From: Triparma columacea
Lineage: Eukaryota > Sar > Bolidophyceae > Parmales > Triparmaceae
Reading direction: 5' to 3'
Assembly: GCA_030267965.1 (NCBI GenBank)
Contig: BRYA01000739.1
Span: 29,882-42,568, forward strand
DNA: 12,687 bases
Part shown: one piece after another, positions 1 to 9,602 of the stretch
Numbering within the stretch: the first letter of the stretch is position 1
Layout of the letters: each line of letters opens with the position of its first letter
The notes under the pieces: model-generated
What the model was told of the DNA's origin: nothing
Database searches by the model: none
What the model saw: only the letters and a program-made list of their open reading frames with translations
Made by a program: the position numbers and the translations under genes

Positions 1-204
1 TCTTCATTCGGCCCATGCTGTAGGACATTAATGTCGGGAAGTGTTAAAGTGTAGTTGCTTGTCCGTTGTGCCGCGAACACCTTTCGTATGAAGGCGTCCA
101 TTCAGCTGTAAAGAGCCTTGGATTGTTGTGTGTTGTGGGTTTAGGCGGGACACGTTCCGGATCGTCCGATATCGTCCGAAATTGGGAAGCCCATGTCGAA
201 AACG

Positions 205-266
205 TCCGTTTTTGGGAAAAATCTATCCGTTTTTGGGAATCCGTTTTTGGGAATCCGTTTTTGGGT
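205..266. repeat. Short tandem repeat, four copies of TCCGTTTTTGGGA
   Basis: Four copies of a 13-nt core (TCCGTTTTTGGG plus A or T) begin at 205, 226, 240 and 254. The last two are strictly adjacent at 14-nt spacing. A related doublet, ATCGTCCG, lies just upstream at about 161-179. This looks like slippage-derived satellite sequence, and no element ends or target-site duplications were recognised. Confidence 0.8.
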
Positions 267-422
267 AAAGTGGTCTCTAAATCTCCTAAATTGGAAAAAA
301 CCCATGGATCCTGCTCTGAGGATCCATCAATCTCTGTCCCTTCTTATTCTTGGTTCCCCTCTTATTCTTCTCTTCTTCTCTGTTGTTGTTGCTGTTGTTC
401 CTCCCTCCTCTCTCGTTTGAAA

Positions 423-458
423 CTGGCTCGGCTGGCTCGGCTGGCTCGGCTGGCTCGG
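423..458. repeat. Four perfect copies of CTGGCTCGG
   Basis: The 9-nt unit CTGGCTCGG is repeated four times without interruption. Because 9 is a multiple of three it gives open frames in several directions (Leu-Ala-Arg on the plus strand, Glu-Pro-Ala on the minus). That explains the spurious small ORFs here. Confidence 0.9.
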
Positions 459-879
459 TCGATTTTGGTAATTTTTGGATCATTAATAACTCTTTACAAC
501 ACGGGTATTTTTGAGTTACGATGGTACCGTTGGAACGGCGTTGCCAAGACATTCAATTACATCTATTCAAATATAAAAAGCATTACGATCTCAAGAAGTT
601 TAAGCTCCCTCCTCCCTCGGGAGTGAAACAAATGATGGCAATGAGAGATGTCCATACTACAATACAGAGTCCTCATCACACTCCTCAACACACTCCTCCT
701 CACACCCTAACACACCAATACATCTACTTATTGCATCATATAGAGATAGATTATGCCCAAGGACACTACATAATGCATTCTCAAAGGCTAAATATCCAAA
801 TAGATTATTCATTAGGATTATTGAACAAAGACAACCAAACAGTCACCTCTTAGATGATCAGTCTTGTTGGGACAGGTAT

Positions 880-957
880 TGTGAGGAGGTGAGATTGAGA
901 TTGAGAGATTGAGATGAGAGAATGAGAGAATGAGAGAACGAGAGAATGAGAGAGTGG
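880..957. repeat. GA-rich microsatellite (GAGAGAAT/GAGATT units)
   Basis: The segment is made of GAGATTGA and GAGAGAATGA-like units that drift into GAGAGAACGAGAGAATGAGAG. It is simple-sequence DNA with no coding evidence. Confidence 0.8.
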
Positions 958-1127
958 GGGAGGAACAACTGGAGGAACAGCTTGAGGAGGAGCAGCTGAG
1001 TACATAAGAGGAGCACATGAAATAAGCACATGAAATTCATGAGCACATAAAGTGCTACATACATATTACAACCACCCTTCCCCCCACTCACTCACCCCTC
1101 TCACCACCACCACCACCGCACCCACAG

Positions 1128-2599
1128 TACAACAAATCCTGCTCACAATACAGCCAAAACATCTACATCCACAATGTCGACAGCCGCCTTAGTAAGGGCC
1201 CCACCGACGCCCGTTCCAAGCTCTCCTCCCTCATCCTCTACGACTACCTCCACCCTACCTCCCCCATCCTCTCCCCCGTCTCCCCCACCGACTACTGCAT
1301 GCAGACGGACTCCCACATGGACTTCAGCCCTGGCTTTGACACTTCCCTGGTAGAGATGCATGATAGGACGAAGAACGACTACGCTGTACTTAGCACTTAC
1401 GTATCACCGATTGAGAACACGGACAGGAACGAAGTTGAGGTACCACTGTTATGCATGGTCGCGTTTACAGCGACTATGAGGAACTGGGGGACGAAGGCAT
1501 GCAGGAATTTAAGAACACCCAAATTAACTAACGCACTTTGGGGGGCGGGACTATCTTTCCATAGGTGCCACGGGGAGGTGAGAACGGAATTTACAGGGAA
1601 TTAGCGAGACAGTGATGAATATAGTTGACTGCGAAGAATATATTCCCCCCCAATTCCAAAAACCCATTTAACGCAACTTCGCTCACCTCCGTTATTTTTC
1701 TCTCCCCTTCCCCCCCTCCCCTCCCCCCCCCCTCCTAGTTAAACGTCCCTTACGATCCTTACCTCCCCAACGTGTTCGACGGTGAAGAAGTATCCCGTGG
1801 TATCCGTTTCTTCACATTCGGGTACGACATATACGCGCCTGATTTAGTTCTAGTTACGCACGATTATAACGGACACCAGGGTAACCCCGTTGTACATACT
1901 TGGGGGGGGAATAAAAGAGAGAACAAGAATATGCTGAGGGGTGGGGAGGGGAAGGAAGAGGAGGGGAAGGGGAAAGGGTTCCTAGATGAGGTTAATAGGA
2001 TTAGGGATATGGTGGATGTAAAGGGACTACAGAGGTGAGGAAAATTAGTGAACGGCTGGTGAGAGAAGAGGGGATTTACCGACCGTCTCAAGGCTCTCAA
2101 GGTATGAGGAAGGAAATCTAACACAACACCTTTCCCGGAACACTTTTCGTGTGTTTTCGATCTCGGTTTCTCTGAACACACTAAAAGGGTTAACTTACTT
2201 ATGGGTATTAACAACTCCTCCCCTACAGTCGCCTCAAAGATCCGCGCCTCCCGTTACGGTCTAGGTACGAAACGCACGCTTACCCAGGCCCTTGATTTCA
2301 TGGGAGTCGACGTGGTAGGTAAGAAGATGATTGAAAATAAATGCGGGAATCTATATTGGGTACCGTGGGATTTAATAGAGGGGGAGGAGGATTATGGGGT
2401 GGGGGATACTTTGAGGAGGGGGATATGGGGGGATGAGGGGAAGGTACTTTACGGACCGATTGGAAGGGAAGAGGGAGGGAGGATGGTTAATGAACATTTG
2501 GGGAAACAATCTTTTATGATGGGGGTTTGCGGGATGGCGTTTTTGGCCATATTATTGTTTATGGGGAGGGGGAGGAAATTAATTAGGCACACGAACTAA
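1128..2599 (+). CDS. GlcNAc-type glycosyltransferase (PF11397-like), 5' end not found, C-terminal membrane segment
   Basis: The model is join(1128..1577, 1739..2034, 2188..2599), giving 385 residues after an unseen start. Introns 1578-1738 (GTGAGA...CTAG, phase 0) and 2035-2187 (GTGAGG...AAAG, phase 2) keep the frame. Family landmarks appear in order: NVDSRLSKGPTDARS, the metal/sugar-nucleotide motif QTDSHMDF (1302-1325), WGAGLSF, then across intron 1 VPYDPYLP and FDGEE, FTFGYDIYAPD, THDY, and after intron 2 YGLGTKRTL and DFMGVDV. These match the family that includes the Dictyostelium Skp1 GlcNAc-transferase, so the likely reaction is transfer of GlcNAc or a related sugar from a UDP-sugar. 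The acceptor is unknown. The first exon lacks the family's SYRD beginning, so the gene is partial here, has a distant 5' exon, or is truncated. A Lys/Glu/Gly-rich insert follows VVHTWGG. The last 31 residues contain a hydrophobic helix of about 18 residues (2513-2566) and a short basic tail. Family assignment is fairly sure; the exact acceptor sites at 1127 and 2187 are less so. Confidence 0.75.
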
Positions 2600-2827
2600 G
2601 TGGGACCTTAACTTTATTGTTGTAAAAAGAACGAGGATAAAATTCATTGGGAATTATTTTCCGGCACATTATAACCGTTACCAAACCCAAGATGTCATCA
2701 CTCCACCTAAACCTCTTGAGCGATCCCTCTATCCATGTAAGCCCCATCCCCTCCCCACATCTTAGTTTTCAACCCCCCCACTTACGCCTAACAAATAAAA
2801 ATCCCCCCCCCCCCAACGCCCCCACAC
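2600..2827. other. Intergenic spacer with C12 tract and possible poly(A) signal
   Basis: The spacer between the glycosyltransferase stop and the next ORF is pyrimidine-rich. It holds an AATAAA hexamer at 2794-2799, which could be a polyadenylation signal for the glycosyltransferase although it lies about 195 nt past the stop. A run of twelve C follows at 2803-2814. No other structure was seen. Confidence 0.35.
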
Positions 2828-3304
2828 ATGAAGTGCAACCACTGGGCCACAGAGGAGGATTCTTCTACGTTTAAAAAACACACATCCAGGCAGATCGCAC
2901 GAGTACGCGCGCTCCACACTGCGGGTAGTCGCGTAAAAAAATCACCAGCAATCAAAAGTAAGGAACCTCCGAGCCCTGAGGTCGACCTTGAGGATTTTAT
3001 CGACAAATGCAAGAAACGATCAAGCCATCGGATAAGGAAGGAGAGGGAATCTGCGACGGGGAAATGCGTGGCGGACCAAGAAGCGGCGGAGAGGAGGTGG
3101 TACAAATCCACCTCTACCTCTATCCCTCCTGCGATATCTCTGTCAAAGTGTCGTTCACAGTTCTACCATTTGCAGAGGACGAAAAAGATGAAAGAGGAGG
3201 AGGAGACAGAAAGGAGGAGACGGAAGGAGCGGGGGAACTGGAAGCAAACGTATAAGAAGTTGTTGGATAACCACGACAAGAGACGAGCAGCGACGGGTCA
3301 GTGA
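2828..3304 (+). CDS. Hypothetical basic, Lys/Arg/Glu-rich protein
   Basis: An uninterrupted 158-codon frame starts with ATG just after the C tract. The product is highly charged and basic. It has a central DLEDFIDKCKK segment and, from about residue 117, a run of Lys, Glu and Arg (KKMKEEEETERRRRKERG) that should form a long charged helix. I do not recognise a family. It could be a small genuine gene, the last exon of a gene whose start was missed, or a chance frame in GA-rich DNA; a competing frame at 3007-3255 is shorter. It ends 88 nt before the stop of the convergent giant gene. The TGA lies in an 18-nt tandem duplication (3285-3320) that repeats the end of the frame. Confidence 0.4.
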   Translation: MKCNHWATEEDSSTFKKHTSRQIARVRALHTAGSRVKKSPAIKSKEPPSPEVDLEDFIDKCKKRSSHRIRKERESATGKCVADQEAAERRWYKSTSTSIPPAISLSKCRSQFYHLQRTKKMKEEEETERRRRKERGNWKQTYKKLLDNHDKRRAATGQ

Positions 3305-3320
3305 GCAGCGACGGGGCAGT
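3285..3320. repeat. 18-nt tandem duplication across a stop codon
   Basis: Positions 3285-3302 and 3303-3320 are two adjacent copies of an 18-nt unit that differ at one base (T versus G). Read in the frame of the 2828 ORF, both copies encode Ala-Ala-Thr-Gly-Gln followed by a stop, TGA in the first and TAA in the second. Confidence 0.9.
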
Positions 3321-3392
3321 AACTCAGAAGCTTTCGCACACGATTTTCTATACCACAACAGTGTATTATTTTACACGCGGAAATTTCTTCAT

Positions 3393-6300
3393 CTATATCT
3401 CGTCCACCTTGTCCTTCTTCAAGCCTTCGTAACAAGTCGTACCGTCCGAGTTGACCAAGCTGTCGTCCGCCCCCTTCTGCTTCATGTATTCGAACAGCGA
3501 GTCGTTCTTGTACTCGTGCAAGTAATGGAGCACGGTGTTCCCCAGGTTGTTCTGCGCGTTTATCTGCGCCCCCCTCCTTAGCAGGAACTTCGCCATCCTC
3601 TTGTTGCCCTGCTGGCACGCCAAAATTAGCAGCGTGTTACCGTACTCGTCCTGCGTGTCGATCTGCACACCCTCGTCTAGCACCGTCTCGAGGTCGTCGA
3701 AGTTCGCGTTCTTTACGGCCAGGATCGACTTGTGGGCGTTGTCGCTCGCGATCATTTCGTCGTCCTTGTCTTCGTTGTCCTTCATTATCATGGTGTCGAT
3801 GGTGGTGTACTCGCTCGGCTGCACGTTGATGATCTCCTGCAAACTTGTGACGCTGTCATCCATGAGCATCTTCTCCCTCGCCACCCTGATCTCCGTCATC
3901 TTGATGCACCTGTCAATGTCGTCGAGGCAGTTCCTTATGAACATACTCTCGTAGCCTGTCTTCTCAAAGAGCGCATCGTCAACACTGTGGTCGACCGCGT
4001 CCTTAGGGTCCACCATACCGACCATGCTGGCCTTTGATGGCTTGTTGTACATATCCCCCGTGCACTTTTCAATCTTGTGCTCTTTCATCGTGAAGAAACT
4101 TTTGCCAACCTTCTCCTTGCCCAATCTCCTCCATCCGTACCCCCTGACCCCGACGTGGGCCTCCAAAGACTCAAGTGGCGCGACGGAGTTGACCTTACCC
4201 TCGAGAGCCAACTTTGGAACATTGACTTGTTTCTTTGCGCCGTCCTCGATGCTTTTCCACTCTCCCTCCTTCTTGTGGAAACGCGTGTCGAAGGCCTCTT
4301 GGGAGGCACGATCCTTCACGAAATTCTTCCTCACATCGACATGGTCCTGGGGAAAGAACTCGTCCATAGGCTCCTCGTCCCCGCCAACCTCATCATCGCT
4401 GTCGCTCCACCCATCGTCGTCCTCGGCCAGCTCCGTTTCGCCGGCCATTGTGACCATCCCAGGTTTCTTCTCATAGCCCTCGAAGCCGTAACCATCCCTG
4501 AAACCCTCGGACCTCGAGGTCTCGTCCTCCCTCGGGTTCAAGGGAATTTCCCTATTGAGGCCCCTGATCTGGTGCTCGGGGACGCCCAACTTGTGGGCAA
4601 TCATCCTGATGAACTCATCATTTGTGGCCAGCGCATCGACCATCTTCTCGACTTCACTCCCAGTGGACTCAAGGTCATCATCCAAGAGCGACTTGAGGTT
4701 GTTCGAGTCGCTTCCCCTCGTCCCCATACGGACGTAGCCCCCCCCGCCCCCTGTTCCTCCCCTCGACGTGCCCCTCGACCCTACGCCGGCCCTGGATCCT
4801 CCGGCCCTGGACACGGCCCTGCTGTCAAGGCCGTCCATGCCGCCTCCCAGGACCTCATCTAGCTCCTCGTCCCAGTCCTCCGGGGGGTCCCACTGGTTGC
4901 CCAGCTGGGGCGTAACGTAGGGGTCCGTGTTGTGGTAAAACATCTGATTGTACTTGGGATCAAGCCTCTGCTCCCATCCTTGGGAGCCGACTTCCTGGAA
5001 GGAAATGACAACGGAGCGCTTGACGCGCTTCAACCACGACCTAGTCGATAGGCCCTCCCCAATCTTCCCTCCTCCCTTGGCAGCATTCTCGTACTGCTTC
5101 AAGCCCTCCTGCCTCACCATGAGCTCCATCTCAGCCCTCTTCTTCTCCATCAGGAGCTTTCCGGCCTCAATCTTGGCGGCAAGGGCCTCCTGTTTCATCT
5201 TTGCCTCCCGGGCATCGAGGACTTCTTTGTAACGCTTGTCAAAGTCGCGCTCTCCGTTCCTCGACAGCTCGTTCATCTTGTATCCGTACATGTGCATGGT
5301 GTAGATATTAGGTTCGTTGTGGATGCCTCCAGTGACGTCCGCCCACTCGTTCCTCGCGACGTAATGGTAGTCAATCGGACCCCTTACTCTGCAAAGCTGT
5401 TCCACACACCTTTGCTCAGAGTGCCACATGTTCCTTCCGTTGACGCCAGTTGTGTTCAGCTGAGCCCCCTTTTGGGTAACACCAAAGACGTAAGGCGGGA
5501 TGACATTATCGGGGAAAAGAAGGTTCTGAAGCACCTTGGTTCTGAAAGCATGCTTGGTGAACATTCTCCCCCTCCTCCTATGCTTCTCCCTAGTCCCGTG
5601 GGGGGCCTTGGCAGCGAAGTCAGTTGGAACCTCTCCCCGAGTCAGGACGAGTACGCTAGGCGCGGTCCTGTCGTCCAGTGGAGACTCTACTGGGTGCGTA
5701 ACGAGCACCTTGGAGGCATTCATGAAGTAAGGAATAATGCATTCCACTTCCAAATGAGGGGCAGGAGGAGGGTTCGCCCCCAGGGGCTCCCAACACATTT
5801 GCAGCGGGGACAGAAGGGGGGACTCGAGGGCCAGGATACAATTCACGAGTACAGACATTGAGGACGATAGGTTAGAGTCGCGAAGGTAGGAGGCGACAGG
5901 GCGAGTTTTCTCGGGCGCGACGAGCTTGTCTTCGTTGGGGATGAAATGGCCTTCGCGCCGGTTCGTCTGCCACCACAGACCCTTGCGCCCCACGGCCACC
6001 ACTCCAGGACAGAACTGGTGGAATCCAATCCGGCCAGAGACACGGAGGGACAGTGGGGGCTGCGAATTGAATACTTCGTTCGCCCAAGATTGAGGTTTCT
6101 GATTCGAGAGGAGATCGGGGAAAGATGGAGCTGGCAGAGCAGACACGGTAGTCAGCTCGCCGTCGACAATCTTCAGGCAGTTGATGAGCTCGTAGCCGAT
6201 AGATACTGCCGAGTAGAAGTCGTTGCTTCCGGGAAGGGGTGGGAGAGGGGCATCCTCGTGAACGTCTTCATGGGTTAGCCCTCCGATGCGAGTGGTGGTG

Positions 6301-9264
6301 TCCGACTCGTCATGATGAGGAGTTGGGGAGAATACCACCCCCTCGGGGATGGTCAACTTGAGGAGGGATGCGTAGGCGGTTTTGGAGGTGGCAGCAGGCT
6401 TGGCAGATGAGGAGGAGGCACTGCCAGCCTTGTTCTTGGTCTTTCTCCTCTTCTTTGAAGTTGCGGCTTTCTCGGTTGTCGCCGTCTCATCTTTTTTCTC
6501 TTCCCCTGGGGTTTCGGCTTCGTCATCGGGAAGAGGAGGCTCAGGAGACCACTTGCTGAAGGCTAGCATGGGCAAAATCTTGCGCCAAACGTCATCACCG
6601 TTAGTCGTTTGCATCCAGAAGTCAAGGTCAAGGGCGGAAATCGTGTGCTGCGAAGAGCGAAATGAGCCGCGGAAAGGGGTTAGTTTCGTGATCGGGATTA
6701 TTGTGTGGGGCTTAAGAAAGAACTAAGACTACCACCGTGCACGATTCATTCTCACCTGCTTCTTTAGCCGGGCCACGATCTCGTAAGTTGTTGTGTGGAG
6801 AGTGATGGTTGGAGGAGGATAAAAAGTGCCCTTTGAAGCTTCGGAGAAGGCTGTCCTGCCTCGAAAGTGAAGCTTGATTTGAACGCGTATATGCGGACCC
6901 TGCTTCTTCACGTAGACGGAAGCCAATGCCCCCACCATTAAGTCACCACATTCCAGTCTGATGCCCTGACGGTGGACGATTGTACCCGCCTCGGAAGGGG
7001 AGGAGGAGAGGGGGGAGGGGGAGGAGGAGGAGGAGGAGGAGGGAAGCTTGGAGAGACGCTTGGTTTCTCTCTTCTTGGCCGCCTCAACGAGGGCATTAAC
7101 TTGATCTTCCTCCAAAACTATAGACTTCTCATCAGACGTTGCCACATTGTAAACTGTGGCAGACCAAAGAGCGGGAGCGGGAGTCTCACCGTGTTGCGCT
7201 CGCCGACGCAGACGATTTACGGAAAGACGAGACTCAACCATTACTTTGTTCTCGTTGTTTGCATCGTAGTCGGGAACATCAAGAAGCTCCCCATTGACCA
7301 GGGTCCAGAACTCAGAAGGCTCGGATATCGGCTTGTGAAGGGCCGGAGGTTTTGCCACGTCTAAAGTAATGCCTGTGAGGGGGGGAAACGACGAGGAAAA
7401 ACGGTCAGGATTAGGGACGAGAAATAGGTTATGCGGTTTCGTCGGCAACGCCACCGTTGAGACCCGACTCACTCTTCGATGATTTCTCTAGAAATTCCTT
7501 GCGACGAGCGTCACCTTCGGCCTTCATTTCATTCTCCTTAGTCTGCGCATCCACGAAGGCACGAGCGGGGGCTATCGACTGGATCTGCGACGATACACCG
7601 GCAATCGCCTCGACGTCTCTTCGGCCTGTAATGCCCGGGGTGTTGGCAGTTGGAGGAGGGGCAGAGGGAGAGACTCCAAGGTCAGCGTGTTCATTCAAAT
7701 GTGGGAGATTTGTGATCCAGACGGTATGAACGTCAAGGACAAACCGCCGCATACGATTTCTGCGAGCGAGGGCGGTGGGCAAAAGCGAGCCGTGAAAAGA
7801 GTTGCGTTAGTCGTTACATTAGTAGATTAGGAGGCATGGAGGAGATTCTCACCTTGCTCGGGCACGGTGAGAAGCCTGAGTGGTTTCATGATTGAGCAGA
7901 TGGTCGTACAATTCATAGATGGGATGAGGTTGCTGCTCAGCAACGGACACAATCATCCCATCCTCGCGCTCCAAGACCTTGGCCTCCTCCAAAGCCATGA
8001 GGTAGGCATTGTAAGTTTCCATCCTCCTTTCCTCGCAGCGATACTTGACCCTCAGATCCTCAGAAGACCACGATATTGGACCCTGGACTTCCATCCGCGA
8101 AGCCTTTTGCACGCCTGAGCGTTTCTCAGCGAGAACCTGAGAAGCAGCGAGCGGCGGAAAGAAAACAGTTGTTGTGTAAGCAGATAGGTAGAGGGACCTT
8201 AGCGGATAGTTATCATGAGGCAGCCCAACTCTCACCTTGGCTAATTTGGCCTGATTCTTGCCCTTCTTTTTGTTATGCTTCGAGGACATTATTGAACCGA
8301 TGCCCCTCGATATGTGAAAATCCTCCTGCTCCTCTTCCACCTCAGTCCCCAAGGTCGCGGACATTGATTTCTGGTGCTGCTTCTCCATGTAGGTTTGCAC
8401 CTTCGCCTTGTCGTCCTTGGACATTTTTTGAGAGAAGAAGGGCGACTTGCGGAGTTTCGAGTGAATTGTCTTTACGGGCGAAGGGGAAGCGAGCTTCTTC
8501 CCAGCGTTGCGCCCCCCTATGGGAGTAGTCGGAGTACCAACAGGCTGTGGCGCGGGAAACGATGTGGGTGACCGAGGGGGAGGAGGAGGCATAGAATTGG
8601 AGGAGGCAAAGGTCGTTTTCACCGGGGTTGTCTCCATGACTTGAGGCATGACGCTGTCAGTATGGGTGAAAGAAAGCTTCTTCCGCTTGATCGGGGAGGG
8701 ATTCGTTATTGTGTCGGCACTAACAGTTACCGAGAGGGACGGCCGGTCTATCTTCATATTCTTCGATATGGGAGAGGGGGTGTAGCCATACTTGGAGGTT
8801 GCTCCCAGGGTAGACTTCATCCCAGTGGGGATTTGAAGGACCACGGTCTGCTGCATCGATTTGGACATGGAAGAGGTTGCCGCCGAAGCGTGGGGAGAAT
8901 TGCGGGAGCCCGCCTGCTTCTTCCCAGGGGAAACATGACTAGGGTACTGGTTAGATGGGGAGGTCCCAGAGCCATTAAACATCTCCCGCCGCTTCATTTG
9001 CTTGGCCCTCTCGACTTCCTCCATCCGTCTCTTATTCTGTCGGGCCAAAATCTTCTTCGCGGAAGACTCAACATCATACACAAAATCCCGAAGTTCTATC
9101 GAGGCGTCCTTCTCCTCCCCATTTTTTGACTGGAAGGGGGAAGAAGGGGGCTTCGACATAATGTATGGGGATGAAGAAGGTGAAAAGGTACGGGGAGGGG
9201 AGGGGAAGGGGGGAAGGCGCTGGTTGGGGTGGGGATGGTAGGATAGGGGCTTTTGTGCCAACAT
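3393..9264 (-). CDS. Giant ankyrin-repeat protein with WW-like motif, five exons, candidate flagellar protein
   Basis: The model is complement(join(3393..6647, 6756..7372, 7473..7759, 7853..8136, 8236..9264)). Four introns of 108, 100, 93 and 99 nt all open with GTGAG and close with CAG. The exon ends fall in phases 0, 2, 1 and 0, and each fits its partner, giving one frame of 1,823 residues. Residues 1-340 are disordered and basic, with many SP/TP sites including SPGK, SPIK, TPVK and SPVK, and a charged helix near 66-95. Helical segments follow at about 355-400. A Ser tract near the end of exon 4 is encoded by a TCC microsatellite. A Lys/Glu coiled coil spans about 1206-1260. A WW-like motif spans 1297-1328: GWEQR, FYHNT, then WDPP, with a longer spacing between the tryptophans than usual. 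An SR/RGG-like linker (1340-1382) and acidic patches come next. About three ankyrin repeats (1711-1815, with NTLLILACQQGN and NTVLHYL) end the protein. A start at residue 36 (9159) is possible, because the first 35 codons look like pyrimidine-rich leader. No function is recognised. The divergent neighbour is RSP3, which suggests a role in the axoneme. Confidence 0.8.
6995..7046. repeat. GGA/TCC microsatellite inside the coding exon
   Basis: An impure GAG/GGA triplet repeat is read on the minus strand as a Ser-rich tract with Pro and Leu (SSSSSSSPSPLSSSPS). It stays in frame and probably lengthens and shortens by slippage. Confidence 0.8.
8137..8235 (-). other. 99-nt stop-free intron, a multiple of three, in the giant gene
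   Basis: On the minus strand the donor AAG|GTGAGA follows Lys343 and the acceptor CTTCTCAG|G precedes Val-Leu-Ala-Glu-Lys. Flanking exons are phase 0. The intron is 33 codons long with no in-frame stop, so a retained copy would add 33 residues without a frameshift. Its strong splice sites and the hydrophobic, Tyr/Thr/Phe-rich translation, unlike the charged surroundings, favour an intron. Confidence 0.75.
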
Positions 9265-9602
9265 CCGATACTGGGCTGTTGGGGAGGGTTAAGCAAAAAC
9301 GAGGAGAAATTTGCTTGACAGAGTACGGTTAGAGTAGTTTTAAAGTTCGATTCAATAGTTCGATAGTGGTCTAGACGTCAGTTATCAGACGCTTGATTCA
9401 GAGGGGCAGCAGCAGTGGGATTGAGAGTAGAAGTTGGGAGAAGGAAAGCCGAGAGGGGTTTTAGCTTGGAGACTGGATTGTGAAGGCAGGGGCAGACGAC
9501 TGGAATTTAGAGACCGGAGAAAGATTACAATAGGCCAACTTCATCGCTGGAGCTGGGGTGTGAACGAGGTTACGACCTAGAAAGGCAGAAAAAGAGACCA
9601 AC
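9265..9602. promoter_or_regulatory. Shared divergent promoter region of RSP3 and the giant ankyrin gene
   Basis: Only 338 bp separate the start codons of the two divergently read genes, so both core promoters and 5' leaders must lie here unless further upstream exons exist. No TATA box was seen. The octamer AGTTCGAT occurs twice, 13 nt apart (9344-9351 and 9357-9364). On the minus strand a CAG acceptor-like site lies just before the first ATG of the giant gene, so a 5' untranslated intron is possible. No clear RFX-type X-box, which regulates cilia genes in animals, was found. Confidence 0.45.

Larger units (their letters stand above)
1..1127. other. Gene-poor repeat-rich stretch upstream of the glycosyltransferase
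   Basis: No reading frame here looks like a conserved protein. The open frames at 66-626 and 521-853 are low in complexity and contain repeat-encoded peptides. The stretch holds two short tandem repeats (205-266 and 423-458), a CA/CT-rich segment around 660-720 and a GAGAGAAT-type microsatellite around 880-957. A pyrimidine- and CAC-rich run at about 1075-1126 leads into a plausible splice acceptor (CAG at 1125-1127). All or part of the stretch could therefore be a long intron of the glycosyltransferase gene. I looked for the missing N-terminal exon of that gene (the family's conserved SYRD-like beginning) and did not see it. Confidence 0.6.

Noticed and set aside
205..458. CRISPR array or mobile-element ends
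   Set aside because: The units are directly adjacent 9-14 nt repeats without spacers, terminal inverted repeats or nearby enzyme genes, in an intron-bearing eukaryotic genome.
66..626. 186-codon plus-strand open frame
   Set aside because: It runs through two tandem repeats and homopolymer-like Ser/Cys/Leu tracts, resembles no protein family and shares its bases with other equally open frames.
521..853. 110-codon plus-strand frame, His/Thr/Pro-rich
   Set aside because: Its middle is a CA/CT simple repeat and the ends give no motif; no splice context links it to the glycosyltransferase.
2229..2599. Splice acceptor at CTACAG (2228) for the last glycosyltransferase exon
   Set aside because: It looks strong but its phase does not fit the donor at 2035; the AAAG acceptor at 2187 keeps the frame and adds RVNLLMGINN, which fits the family better. 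A small extra exon around 2090 remains a remote alternative.
4077..4862. 261-codon plus-strand frame antisense to the giant gene
   Set aside because: It is a shadow of the minus-strand coding exon, and the ankyrin/WW-like protein on the other strand explains the sequence.
5292..5861. 189-codon plus-strand frame inside the giant gene
   Set aside because: Antisense shadow in GC-rich coding DNA with no domain of its own.
9265..9602. RFX X-box for cilia gene control
   Set aside because: Only loose half-sites such as GTTACGACC were seen; none fits the two-part motif well.
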